Assembly: GCA_002085285.1 (NCBI GenBank)
Contig: NATK01000055.1
Coordinates: forward strand, 1 to 8,263
From: Candidatus Latescibacteria bacterium 4484_7
GTDB taxonomy: Bacteria; Krumholzibacteriota; Krumholzibacteriia; Krumholzibacteriales; Krumholzibacteriaceae
Direction: 5' to 3'
DNA length: 8,263 bases
Below are positions 1-5,950 of this stretch, in pieces (the stretch's first letter is position 1; every line of letters begins with the position of its first letter). The notes below the pieces were generated by a model. That model was not told the origin of the DNA. It searched no databases and saw only the letters and a list, made by a program, of their open reading frames with translations. A program made the position numbers and the translations under genes.

Positions 1-2
1 GA

Positions 3-263
3 AACAAAGAGGTTTTGCGGGAAAAGAACGTTTCTCAATCCGGCGGCAAGGCACAAAATACCAGGAACGGGAAATCCGTGAGTGAATCGGCCAGGACCGT
101 TTCGAGAGCGAGGGTTGAGGCCGACAAATCCACCGATGTCCGTGAGGAACGTATTGCTCAAGTAGAGGCGAGATTGAAGGCGGGAGATTACGAGAGCAAG
201 GAAGTAAAGGATGAACTTGCTTCCAGATTGACACGCAAGCTCAAGCAGCTCCTGCGAAGATGA
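3..263 (+). CDS. flgM: FlgM-like anti-sigma-28 factor (5' partial)
   Basis: This is the C-terminal part (86 codons visible) of a small, highly charged protein that resembles FlgM. FlgM binds and inhibits the flagellar sigma factor FliA (sigma-28) in the cytoplasm and is exported once the hook is complete. The first half is polar and low in hydrophobic residues, as expected of a mostly unfolded protein. The second half has the FlgM-type helix pattern: DVREERIAQVEARLKAGDY, then SKEV and DELASRLTRKL. The frame is open to the left edge. The TTG at 15 has a possible Shine-Dalgarno (AGAGG, 8-12) only two bases away, which is too close, so the true start probably lies outside the window. The position next to a FlgN-like gene and flgB supports the call, since flgM and flgN are often neighbours. 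The family match is by pattern only, so another small coiled protein remains possible. Confidence 0.55.
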   Translation, partial: NKEVLREKNVSQSGGKAQNTRNGKSVSESARTVSRARVEADKSTDVREERIAQVEARLKAGDYESKEVKDELASRLTRKLKQLLRR

Positions 264-302
264 TATAGAGCTTTTCCCCTGCAACTGCCCACCATGATCT
301 AT

Positions 303-330
303 TTGATAAGTCGTTTATTCCACATATAGT
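303..330 (+). promoter_or_regulatory. Candidate sigma-70-type promoter (TTGATA-N16-TATAGT)
   Basis: TTGATA at 303-308 and TATAGT at 325-330 each match the housekeeping -35 and -10 consensus at five of six positions, with a 16-base spacer in AT-rich sequence. Transcription would start near 337 and meet the intrinsic terminator at 574-595, giving an RNA of about 260 bases. A perfect TTGACA at 342-347 lies just downstream but has no good -10 at 16-18 bases. AT-rich sequence often yields such matches by chance. Confidence 0.35.
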
Positions 331-548
331 TTCCTTGTTTGTTGACATGAAAATCTTTCTTTTCGCATGTTCATGGTATGACTATATCAAATACTCAATG
401 ATCGGTTTGACTTCTCTGGATATTTTTGTTGCATGAAAGGTCGAATCCTAATCACCGGCCCTTGCGGATCTTTCCTCTCGAAGTATCGTGAATATTTTTC
501 CTGTTGCGCCCCTTGCTCTGCTCCGTTGTAAGCTCAATCTGGATTTGA

Positions 549-578
549 CGGAAGGCATCGATACGGCTGATTCTTCCG
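549..578 (+). promoter_or_regulatory. Possible anti-terminator hairpin competing with the terminator
   Basis: CGGAAG at 549-554 is complementary to CTTCCG at 573-578. A G-U pair (555 with 572) extends this to seven pairs around a 16-base loop. The right arm contains most of the left arm of the terminator stem (574-579), so the two hairpins cannot form together. This is the geometry of an attenuator. The alternative stem has a larger loop and is probably the weaker one, so it may need a bound protein or a ribosome to win, or it may be chance. Confidence 0.3.
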
Positions 579-595
579 CGCGGCGGAACTTTTTT
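574..595 (+). terminator. Intrinsic (rho-independent) terminator
   Basis: A perfect six-base stem, TTCCGC (574-579) with GCGGAA (583-588), encloses a three-base GCG loop. One C follows, then six T residues (590-595). It works only in the + direction because no matching T tract exists on the other side. It lies about 310 bases after the flgM-like stop and about 25 bases before the sigma-54 promoter. It would therefore end upstream transcription, or a short RNA started near 337, before the basal-body operon begins. Confidence 0.65.
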
Positions 596-620
596 CCCAT
601 AAATTGATCTTTTTCCCCGG

Positions 621-636
621 TGGCATGCAGATTGCG
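621..636 (+). promoter_or_regulatory. Sigma-54 (RpoN) promoter for the basal-body operon
   Basis: TGGCATGCAGATTGCG matches the sigma-54 pattern TGGCAC-N5-TTGCW. The invariant GG (622-623) and GC (634-635) are spaced correctly, and the two main differences are T for C at the sixth base and G for A/T at the last. Transcription should start near 646-648, leaving a leader of about 46 bases before the ATG at 694. Sigma-54 promoters need an NtrC-family ATPase activator; in flagellar systems this role is played by FlrC, FleQ or FlgR-like proteins. Such a gene is not in the window, and I could not identify a clear activator binding site. Confidence 0.75.
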
Positions 637-676
637 GATTGCCGCTTCGTGGTACGTGCAGATATTGCAGACTATT

Positions 677-684
677 GAAGGTGG
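677..684 (+). promoter_or_regulatory. Ribosome binding site of the TPR gene
   Basis: GAAGGTGG lies nine bases before the ATG at 694 and selects it over the second in-frame ATG at 700. Part of it falls in a small inverted repeat, AGGT (679-682) with ACCT (686-689) around a three-base loop. That hairpin could mildly hide the site but is only four pairs long. Confidence 0.55.
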
Positions 685-693
685 AACCTGCGA

Positions 694-1731
694 ATGAATA
701 TGTTGAAAAGAAACGATTATCAAAAAGGACTGCGGTTTCGCGATGACGAATCGCACAGTCGGGCAAAAATTATCTTTGTTTCTGCGGTGGTCCTGGTTTT
801 GTCCTGGGCGCTTCCAGGGGCTCTTCGCGCGGACGGCAATGCGGTCTTGCGCAAGGTCGTAGAGCGCGCTTCTTCGCAAAGCAGCGAATCGCTGAACCTT
901 TTGCCGGAGCTGGATTGGGGGTATGACGCATTCAAGGTGAGGGCCGAAGCACTGGACTCGCTCCTTGCCATTCACACCTCACTCGATACCGTCGGTGGAA
1001 GGATAGGCCACGAGAGGGTGGCCGGGATCGCAAGAGGATACATGGAGGTTGGGAGGTTCGAGGATGCACTGAGGTGGTGGAAGATTTTGTACCGTGTCGA
1101 TAAAAAGAGAGATTTCCTTGAGCAGTCCGTTACGGGAAGGGTCATATCGGCTGTAGCCCTTTCCGACTCGAGCGAAATGGTATCGATATGCGAAGAAGCA
1201 GCCGCTTGGCCAGATCCTCTCAAGTACAACCTCGGGGGTTATTTCCTGGCGATACTCGATATTTTGCGTATGAGAGGAGCGGATAACCTCTGGGTCAGAG
1301 ACAAACTCGAGACGATCAGGCAGTTCCTTCCAAAGCCGGACGTTCTCTTTCTCGACGCACAGCTGCACATGGATATAAGGGATTATTCATCGTCTTACGC
1401 GACATACAAGAAGATACTCGGTGAGTATTCGCCGAGTTCGATAGATTCCATCCAATCGGTCGAGCTCCTCCAGGGATTGGTCTTTTCCTCATATTTCACC
1501 GGGCAAAAGGACGAATGCAGAGCACTTCTCGGCGAGATCCTTCAGTTTGGTTCGACGGCTATTGCAAACAAGGCAAGGGTCTGGCGAGCGCATTTTTCTA
1601 TGTTGGACGGCAGAACCGATGAAGCGAAGAGTTATTACACGGTTCTATGCGAGGACAACATCGAAGATTCCTGTTTCTGGAAGGATTACATAGAGAGGTT
1701 GGTAAAGATAAAGAAGGAAATCAATCGATGA
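694..1731 (+). CDS. Predicted exported or membrane-anchored TPR-repeat protein, first gene of the flagellar operon
   Basis: I do not recognise this 345-residue protein as a named flagellar family. Residues 1-23 are polar and basic. A hydrophobic stretch follows (about 25-41, IIFVSAVVLVLSWALPGA) and ends at ALRADG, so it looks like a signal peptide with a long n-region (possible cleavage after A46) or an N-terminal anchor. The remainder is helical with TPR-like repeats. Clear ones lie near residues 106-139 (GYMEVGRFEDALRWWKILY) and 214-247 (DYSSSYATYKKILGEYSP), and weaker ones at about 254-285 and 290-323. No catalytic motif is visible. It is the first gene after the sigma-54 promoter and overlaps the next gene by four bases, so it is co-made with the basal body. 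A periplasmic scaffold or assembly factor is my inference. PflA of Campylobacter is a known periplasmic TPR-type motor protein, but I cannot show homology. Confidence 0.8.
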   Translation: MNMLKRNDYQKGLRFRDDESHSRAKIIFVSAVVLVLSWALPGALRADGNAVLRKVVERASSQSSESLNLLPELDWGYDAFKVRAEALDSLLAIHTSLDTVGGRIGHERVAGIARGYMEVGRFEDALRWWKILYRVDKKRDFLEQSVTGRVISAVALSDSSEMVSICEEAAAWPDPLKYNLGGYFLAILDILRMRGADNLWVRDKLETIRQFLPKPDVLFLDAQLHMDIRDYSSSYATYKKILGEYSPSSIDSIQSVELLQGLVFSSYFTGQKDECRALLGEILQFGSTAIANKARVWRAHFSMLDGRTDEAKSYYTVLCEDNIEDSCFWKDYIERLVKIKKEINR

Positions 1732-2168
1732 TGGAAGAAAATTTTTACAATGGATTCGATTCCAGAAGAAACTACGACGAGACACTCCTTCAGGGTTACG
1801 TGCAGGAGAAGAATCTCTACGTCGAGGTTTTCGTTCTTGCAAAGAAACTGCGCGATGCGTTGAAGGGTGGCGAACCGATAGGAGAGATCGTCGATATTCT
1901 GGAAAAGAAGAACCTCGCCATGAAACGGATTGAGGCAATCGAAAAGATGATGGAAAAGGAGAAGAAGAAATATAGAGACTCAACCGGGAAATCTGAGAGG
2001 GTAGCCGAGACGATAGACGAGTTGTCTGGATTGATCGAAGAGATATTGGCCGTGGAGAGAGAGAACGAAGTTCTATTCACCACATCGAGTTTGAGAGGGA
2101 TCAATGACAAACACTATTCGCGTGAATTCGTCGTTGCCAGATATCTGAGTGAAGCAGGAGGACAGTAG
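1728..2168 (+). CDS. FlgN/FliT-like flagellar export chaperone
   Basis: A 146-residue, almost wholly helical and charged protein without signal peptide or membrane segment. Residues 21-75 carry the pattern seen in FlgN and FliT chaperones: a helix with VFVLAKKLRDALKGGEP, then IVDILEKKNLAMKRIEAIEK. A second long helix includes LIEEILAVERENEVLF (102-117). FlgN-type proteins bind hook-filament junction proteins in the cytoplasm and deliver them to the export gate. The start at 1728 forms an ATGA overlap with the TPR gene stop and has AAGGAA at 1714-1719 eight bases upstream; the ATG at 1731 is a possible alternative. The longer in-frame opening from 1647 has no ribosome binding site and lies inside the TPR gene, so I rejected it. 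The position near flgM and before flgB fits. Sequence conservation in this family is low, so the name rests on pattern and context. FliT or another helical chaperone is the main alternative. Confidence 0.55.
   Translation: MMEENFYNGFDSRRNYDETLLQGYVQEKNLYVEVFVLAKKLRDALKGGEPIGEIVDILEKKNLAMKRIEAIEKMMEKEKKKYRDSTGKSERVAETIDELSGLIEEILAVERENEVLFTTSSLRGINDKHYSREFVVARYLSEAGGQ
2156..2161 (+). promoter_or_regulatory. Ribosome binding site that fixes the flgB start
   Basis: AGGAGG lies eight bases before the ATG at 2170. It rules out the in-frame GTG at 2149, which would put the site inside the coding region. Confidence 0.75.
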
Positions 2169-2169
2169 G

Positions 2170-2583
2170 ATGATAGTGAGATTTGTTCTCCCGAGGACGG
2201 GTGTTGCGAGGTTCAAACAGGCTCTCGATGCATACTCTCTGAGACAGAGAGTCGTGGCTCAGAACATAGCAAATGTTCAGACGCCCGGATATCGACGCAA
2301 AGAGGTTTCGTTTGAGGACAGCCTCAAAAGAGCATTCGTTCAGAGATTGCAGCTCGCTCCGGTTGAAAATCCTCCGCGCAGCATACCGATAGGTATGCCA
2401 ACGCGACAGGTTCCGAGGGTCGTCGAGGTGAAAGACGACTATTCCAACGGCGTCAACAATGTTGATATGGAAAAAGAGATGACTAAGATGGTGGAGACCA
2501 ATCTTGCTTACAGCATGATGACGAAGTTTCTCAAAGGCAGATTCGAGAATCTGCATGAGGCTATTACAGGAAGAATAAAGTAG
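2170..2583 (+). CDS. flgB: Flagellar basal-body rod protein FlgB
   Basis: FlgB is a proximal rod subunit that assembles in the periplasm on FliE and the MS ring. It leaves the cell through the flagellar export gate, so it has no signal peptide. The 137-residue product is of normal family length. Residues 22-50 hold the N-terminal rod signature (YSLRQRVVAQNIANVQTPGYRRKEVSF). The C-terminal helix contains NNVDMEKEMTKMVETNLAYSM (about 96-116), the D0 coiled coil shared by rod proteins. The start is set by AGGAGG at 2156-2161, only one base after the chaperone stop, so translation is probably coupled. The gene is followed by flgC after 14 bases, the standard order. Confidence 0.95.
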   Translation: MIVRFVLPRTGVARFKQALDAYSLRQRVVAQNIANVQTPGYRRKEVSFEDSLKRAFVQRLQLAPVENPPRSIPIGMPTRQVPRVVEVKDDYSNGVNNVDMEKEMTKMVETNLAYSMMTKFLKGRFENLHEAITGRIK

Positions 2584-2597
2584 GAAAGGGGTAAGAG

Positions 2598-3086
2598 ATG
2601 AGTGGAATAGGATTGTTCAAGACGCTCGAGATCAGTGCGGCGGGTTTGTCTGTGCAAAGAATGCGTCTCGATGTGATAGCTGAGAATCTTGCCAACGTCG
2701 AAACTACCAAAACGGCCAAGGGCGAGCCTTACAGGAAGAAACGTGTTGTGATAAAAGCTGTGAAAGACAGAGCCCGGCCGGCTGCCGGGCAGATGGAATT
2801 CTCCAGGATAATGGAATCGAATACCGGGTACATTCCGCTCAGGCTCGGGAGACATTCGGCAAGCGAGATCCCGGAGGGAAGCGTCAAAACAGATGACAAA
2901 ACGCCGTTCACGCTGCGTTATGAGCCTGGGCATCCTGATGCGGACAAGAACGGTTTTGTGAAGTACCCAAACGTAAATGTGATCGATGAAATGGTCGATA
3001 TGGTCACTGCTTCGCGCGCGTACGAGGCGAACGTGACCGCAATACAGACCGCCAAGGACATGTTTCTAAAGGCCATTGAGATATAA
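2598..3086 (+). CDS. flgC: Flagellar basal-body rod protein FlgC
   Basis: FlgC is the second proximal rod subunit. Residues 9-50 carry the rod N-terminal motif (TLEISAAGLSVQRMRLDVIAENLANVETT) followed by GEPYRKKRVV. Residues 103-162 carry the FlgC hallmark: RYEPGHPDADKNGFVKYPNVN, then VIDEMVDMVTASRAYEANV and the terminal helix. At 162 residues it is somewhat longer than many FlgC proteins, with the extra length in the middle (about 55-100), which is poorly conserved. The ATG at 2598 follows purine-rich sequence (GGAAAGGGG and AAGAG) about 5-8 bases upstream. The stop is 12 bases before fliE. Confidence 0.95.
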   Translation: MSGIGLFKTLEISAAGLSVQRMRLDVIAENLANVETTKTAKGEPYRKKRVVIKAVKDRARPAAGQMEFSRIMESNTGYIPLRLGRHSASEIPEGSVKTDDKTPFTLRYEPGHPDADKNGFVKYPNVNVIDEMVDMVTASRAYEANVTAIQTAKDMFLKAIEI

Positions 3087-3098
3087 GAGGGATGAGTT

Positions 3099-3386
3099 AT
3101 GAAGATAAGACCGTCTGATATTTCTTTTGCGCACAAAAGTTACCTCGAGCAGAAGAAGCCGCCGAAGACGGGCTTCGGTGAGATGCTCAAGAAAATGGTT
3201 TCAGATGTTGACAATCTGTCAAAGACTTCACAGGTAATGACTCAGTCTGCCATCAACGGCGCTCCGGTCGAGGCCCATGACGTGATGATAAGCGTCGAGG
3301 AGACGAGATTGGCCTTCGACCTGATGCTCGAGGTGCGCAACAAGCTGATCGAAGCTTATCGAGAGCTCATGCAGATGAGGATGTAG
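3099..3386 (+). CDS. fliE: Flagellar hook-basal body complex protein FliE
   Basis: FliE is the small adapter that joins the MS ring (FliF) to the proximal rod. It is among the first proteins exported and is needed for export of the others. The 95-residue length is typical. After a variable basic N-terminus, the conserved part starts at GFGEMLKKMV (25-34), continues through AINGAPVEAHDVMISVEETRL (51-71), with its conserved HDVMI core, and ends in the helix LAFDLMLEVRNKLIEAYREL (71-90). AGAGGGATGAG just upstream of the ATG provides a ribosome binding site. The gene sits between flgC and fliF as in most bacteria. Confidence 0.95.
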   Translation: MKIRPSDISFAHKSYLEQKKPPKTGFGEMLKKMVSDVDNLSKTSQVMTQSAINGAPVEAHDVMISVEETRLAFDLMLEVRNKLIEAYRELMQMRM

Positions 3387-3406
3387 TTTTGAACGAATAA
3401 TTTGCT

Positions 3407-3412
3407 GGAGGG
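3407..3412 (+). promoter_or_regulatory. Ribosome binding site that fixes a TTG start for fliF
   Basis: GGAGGG lies seven bases before the TTG at 3420. The in-frame TTG at 3402 has no upstream site and would place this one inside the gene, so 3420 is the better start. Confidence 0.7.
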
Positions 3413-3419
3413 AATTACG

Positions 3420-4895
3420 TTGGCTGGAATTGATGACATATTGGGTCGAATTCAAAACGCATGGACAGGTTTCAGCTTCAGCCAGAAGGTCGTCATAGGC
3501 GGGATCGTCGTTGCGGTCGTTGCGAGCATCGTCGTATTTTCCCTCTGGCTCAGAAAACCGAGTTATGCAGTGCTTTTCTCCGATCTCGATATTTCGAGCG
3601 CTGGAGAAGTATCTCAAGAGCTCGAAAAGATGGGTGAGAAGTACAAGGTGACGAGGGGAGGAACGACGATACTCGTCCCGTCTGAACGTGTTGCCGAGTT
3701 GAGAATAAATCTCGCCTCTTCCGGTGCTATCACCTCAGGGACGGTTGGTTATGAGATATTCGACCATAATGATATCGGTGTGACTGACTTTGTTCAGAAG
3801 TTGAATCTGAAAAGGGCCCTGGAGGGGGAGCTTTCCCGGACTATAAGCAGCCTTACCTCGGTTGAAAAGGCGAGAGTGCACATCGTTTTTCCGAAGGAAA
3901 GCATCTTTAAGGAAAACAGCCGCGATGCCACTGCGTCGATTGTCGTAATGATGAAAAGAGGATACACTCTTTCCCAGTCTCAGATAAGAGGGATTACGAA
4001 TCTTGTTGCTTACAGCGTTCAGGACCTCAAGCCTGAGAATGTCACCGTCGTCGATCGGAACGGGAACTTGCTCTCGTCTCCGGCACAGGACGATGCTCTC
4101 GGATTGAGCAGCACTCAGCTCGATATCAAGCGAAAATTGGAGTCTTATCTCGCCGGCAAGGCAGAGGAAATGCTCTCGAGAGTCCTCGGGCCGGGCAAGG
4201 CGATAGTGCGTGTCAATGCTGATCTCGATTTCAGGAATATGGAAGTAACGAAGGAAAGCTACGATCCAAATACAGTCGTGAGAAGTGAGCAGACTTCGGA
4301 GGAGAGCAACAATCAGGAGGGCTCGAAGAGTGAGAATACGATAACGAACTACGACATCAATAAGACTGTGGAACGAATCGTCGGTGGCGGTGGTGGAATA
4401 AAATCGCTGTCGGTCGCAGTATTCGTAGATGGTCGCTACGAGGATGGAGAGGGCAAGGGAAAATACGTACCTCTCGCGGGGGACGAGCTGAAAGAGCTCG
4501 AGGACGTGGTAAAAAGCGCAGTAGGCTTTGATCCATCGAGAAAAGATGTGATAAAGGTTGTGAACCTGCCTTTCTACAACGGTCAAATTCCGGAAAACGA
4601 GTTCAAGACTCCGATGATGCAGTGGCTTCCGGGTATGTTGACTAAGCTCGGAGCATTGATGATCGTGTTTTTCATCTTTTTACTTTTTAAGAAAAACGTC
4701 ACAAAGCTCTTTTCCTCGAGCGGTTCCTATAGGACGTTCAGCCGACCCGGCCCGACAGGCAGGCCGTCGGCTGGTGCAATGATGCCTGGACAGATGTCAA
4801 TGGAACCGACCATAGAGGATAGGACAAAGATGATATCCAGCCAGGATCCCGAGCAGGTCGTAAAATTGGTGAAGACGTGGATGGCTGAGGACTGA
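3420..4895 (+). CDS. fliF: Flagellar MS-ring protein FliF
   Basis: FliF forms the MS ring in the inner membrane, the base on which rotor, rod and export gate are built. The 491-residue product has a first membrane segment at about 24-44 (VVIGGIVVAVVASIVVFSLWL). The ring-building domains follow, with LFSDLD (52-57), the GYEIFD and DFVQKLNLKRALEGEL region (110-138) and ARVHIVFPKESIF (151-163). The YDINKTVERIVGGGGGIKSL stretch (311-330) leads into SVAVFVDG. A second membrane segment lies at about 405-423. The C-terminal tail ends with DRTKMISSQDPEQVVKLVKTWM, the FliG-binding helix. The total is a little short of the usual size, because the collar loop between about 290 and 311 is brief. Translation probably starts at TTG 3420, 33 bases after fliE. 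Confidence 0.96.
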   Translation: MAGIDDILGRIQNAWTGFSFSQKVVIGGIVVAVVASIVVFSLWLRKPSYAVLFSDLDISSAGEVSQELEKMGEKYKVTRGGTTILVPSERVAELRINLASSGAITSGTVGYEIFDHNDIGVTDFVQKLNLKRALEGELSRTISSLTSVEKARVHIVFPKESIFKENSRDATASIVVMMKRGYTLSQSQIRGITNLVAYSVQDLKPENVTVVDRNGNLLSSPAQDDALGLSSTQLDIKRKLESYLAGKAEEMLSRVLGPGKAIVRVNADLDFRNMEVTKESYDPNTVVRSEQTSEESNNQEGSKSENTITNYDINKTVERIVGGGGGIKSLSVAVFVDGRYEDGEGKGKYVPLAGDELKELEDVVKSAVGFDPSRKDVIKVVNLPFYNGQIPENEFKTPMMQWLPGMLTKLGALMIVFFIFLLFKKNVTKLFSSSGSYRTFSRPGPTGRPSAGAMMPGQMSMEPTIEDRTKMISSQDPEQVVKLVKTWMAED

Positions 4896-4915
4896 GGAAT
4901 GGCGAGAGGATTGAG

Positions 4916-5950
4916 ATGGCAGGCGATAGACCAAATAATAACCCGAGCTCATTGAACGGAAGGCAAAAGGCTGCGATTCTTCTCATAAGTCTCGGTTCTG
5001 AGCTTTCCAGCCAAGTTCTCAAGATGATGTCCGATGAAGAGATAGAGGTGCTGAGTGCGGAGATAGCCAGAACGGGTACGGTGAATACAGAGCTGAAGAA
5101 CGCCGTTCTGGAAGAGTTCTACGAGACGATGCTTGCCAGAGGTTACATCGCTCAGGGCGGGATGGATTTTGCGAGGGAAGTTTTAACAAAGGCTCTCGGT
5201 GAGCATAGAACCGAAAGGATACTCAACAGGGTCGAAGGGTTGGGTGAAGGAACGTCGTTCGAGCTGCTGAGAAAGGTCGACCCTGAGACGATAGCCAATT
5301 TTCTCAAGAACGAGCATGTGCAGACGATAGCACTTGTGCTTGCCAATCTCGATCCGTCCTTAATGGGTCCCGTGATAGCAAAATTGCCGCCGGAACTTCA
5401 GCCTGTCGTAGCCTATAGGATAGCAACTATGGACAAGCCGAGTCCTGAGGTGCTGCATGCGATAGAAGAGGTGCTGGAAAAGCACATTTCGAGCGATTTC
5501 GAGCAGGTGGCAACAAAGATGGGTGGAACGAAGAAGGTGGCAGAAGCGATGAACGAAATCGATACGGATATGTGGCAGGATATACTCGAAGGGATGGAAG
5601 AGATCGATCCGGAAGTCGCTGCAGAGGTCAAGAGCCAGATGTTTGTATTCAACGATATCGTCCTTCTCGATAACAGGTCGGTTCAGGAGCTCCTCAAGGA
5701 GATCGAGACGAAGGAGCTCGCTGTGGCTCTCAAGGCTGCGACGAACGAAGTCAAGGACAAGATCTTGTCCAATATGTCCAAGAGAGCGGCTGAAGGATTG
5801 AAGGAAGAGATAGAGTACCTCGGCCCCATGAGGCTGATAGAGGTGGAGGCCGCGCAGCAGAGAATTGCAGACACTGTAAGAAGGCTCGAAGAAGAAGGAA
5901 GAATCATCATTGCCGGCCGCGGGGGGGCGACCTCGGTTATCGTCGAATGA
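4916..5950 (+). CDS. fliG: Flagellar motor switch protein FliG
   Basis: FliG forms the rotor ring between FliF and FliM and takes torque from the stator. The 344-residue length is typical. The N-terminal domain (LNGRQKAAILLISLGSE, 13-29) would bind the FliF tail. The middle domain has the FliM-binding site near 133-136, which reads EHVQ instead of the usual EHPQ. The GG hinge lies at 203-204 within MGGTKKVAE, and MFVFNDI at 242-248 replaces the common MFxFEDI. The C-terminal domain keeps the torque helix with its charged residues (QELLKEIETKELAVALKAA, then MSKRAAEGLKEEIE), followed by the conserved RRLEEEGRI. The ATG at 4916 follows AGAGGATTGAG. The end overlaps fliH by four bases (ATGA). Identification is secure; the variant motifs are discussed in the findings. 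Confidence 0.97.
   Translation: MAGDRPNNNPSSLNGRQKAAILLISLGSELSSQVLKMMSDEEIEVLSAEIARTGTVNTELKNAVLEEFYETMLARGYIAQGGMDFAREVLTKALGEHRTERILNRVEGLGEGTSFELLRKVDPETIANFLKNEHVQTIALVLANLDPSLMGPVIAKLPPELQPVVAYRIATMDKPSPEVLHAIEEVLEKHISSDFEQVATKMGGTKKVAEAMNEIDTDMWQDILEGMEEIDPEVAAEVKSQMFVFNDIVLLDNRSVQELLKEIETKELAVALKAATNEVKDKILSNMSKRAAEGLKEEIEYLGPMRLIEVEAAQQRIADTVRRLEEEGRIIIAGRGGATSVIVE

Larger units (their letters stand above)
264..693 (+). other. Non-coding regulatory gap between flgM-like gene and the basal-body operon
   Basis: I see no convincing protein gene here. The first part (about 300-430) is AT-rich and promoter-like. The later part holds a terminator, a competing hairpin and a sigma-54 promoter, each listed separately. 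Two tiny open frames exist on the + strand (347-436, 29 codons; 433-531, 32 codons) and touch in an ATGA overlap. Neither has a Shine-Dalgarno, whereas nearly every real gene in the window has one. The long reverse frames covering part of this gap also cover the promoter and terminator and look like chance. Confidence 0.75.

Noticed and set aside
342..371. Perfect TTGACA (342-347) as an alternative sigma-70 -35 element.
   Set aside because: Nothing near 16-18 bases downstream resembles TATAAT; the best is CATGTT at 366-371, a three-of-six match.
347..531. Two tiny + strand open frames (347-436 and 433-531) joined by an ATGA overlap, possibly leader peptides inside the candidate leader RNA.
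   Set aside because: Neither has a Shine-Dalgarno, while nearly all real genes in this window do; the second encodes a Cys/Ser/Pro-rich peptide unlike its neighbours. Chance is the simpler explanation.
650..669. Second sigma-54-like arrangement (TGG at 650-652, TTGC at 665-668) downstream of the first.
   Set aside because: The GG to GC distance is four bases too long for sigma-54, which has strict spacing.
448..975. Reverse-strand open frame of 175 codons across the regulatory gap and the start of the TPR gene.
   Set aside because: It covers the sigma-54 promoter and terminator, has no family resemblance and runs opposite to a well-supported gene with a good ribosome site.
1647..1727. Upstream extension of the chaperone gene by 27 codons, overlapping the TPR gene.
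   Set aside because: There is no ribosome site before 1647, and the added residues are basic shadow sequence; the ATGA overlap at 1728 with AAGGAA upstream is the better start.
3735..4586. Long reverse-strand open frame (283 codons) inside fliF.
   Set aside because: fliF is secure on the + strand; the reverse product has no recognisable domain and composition typical of an antisense shadow.
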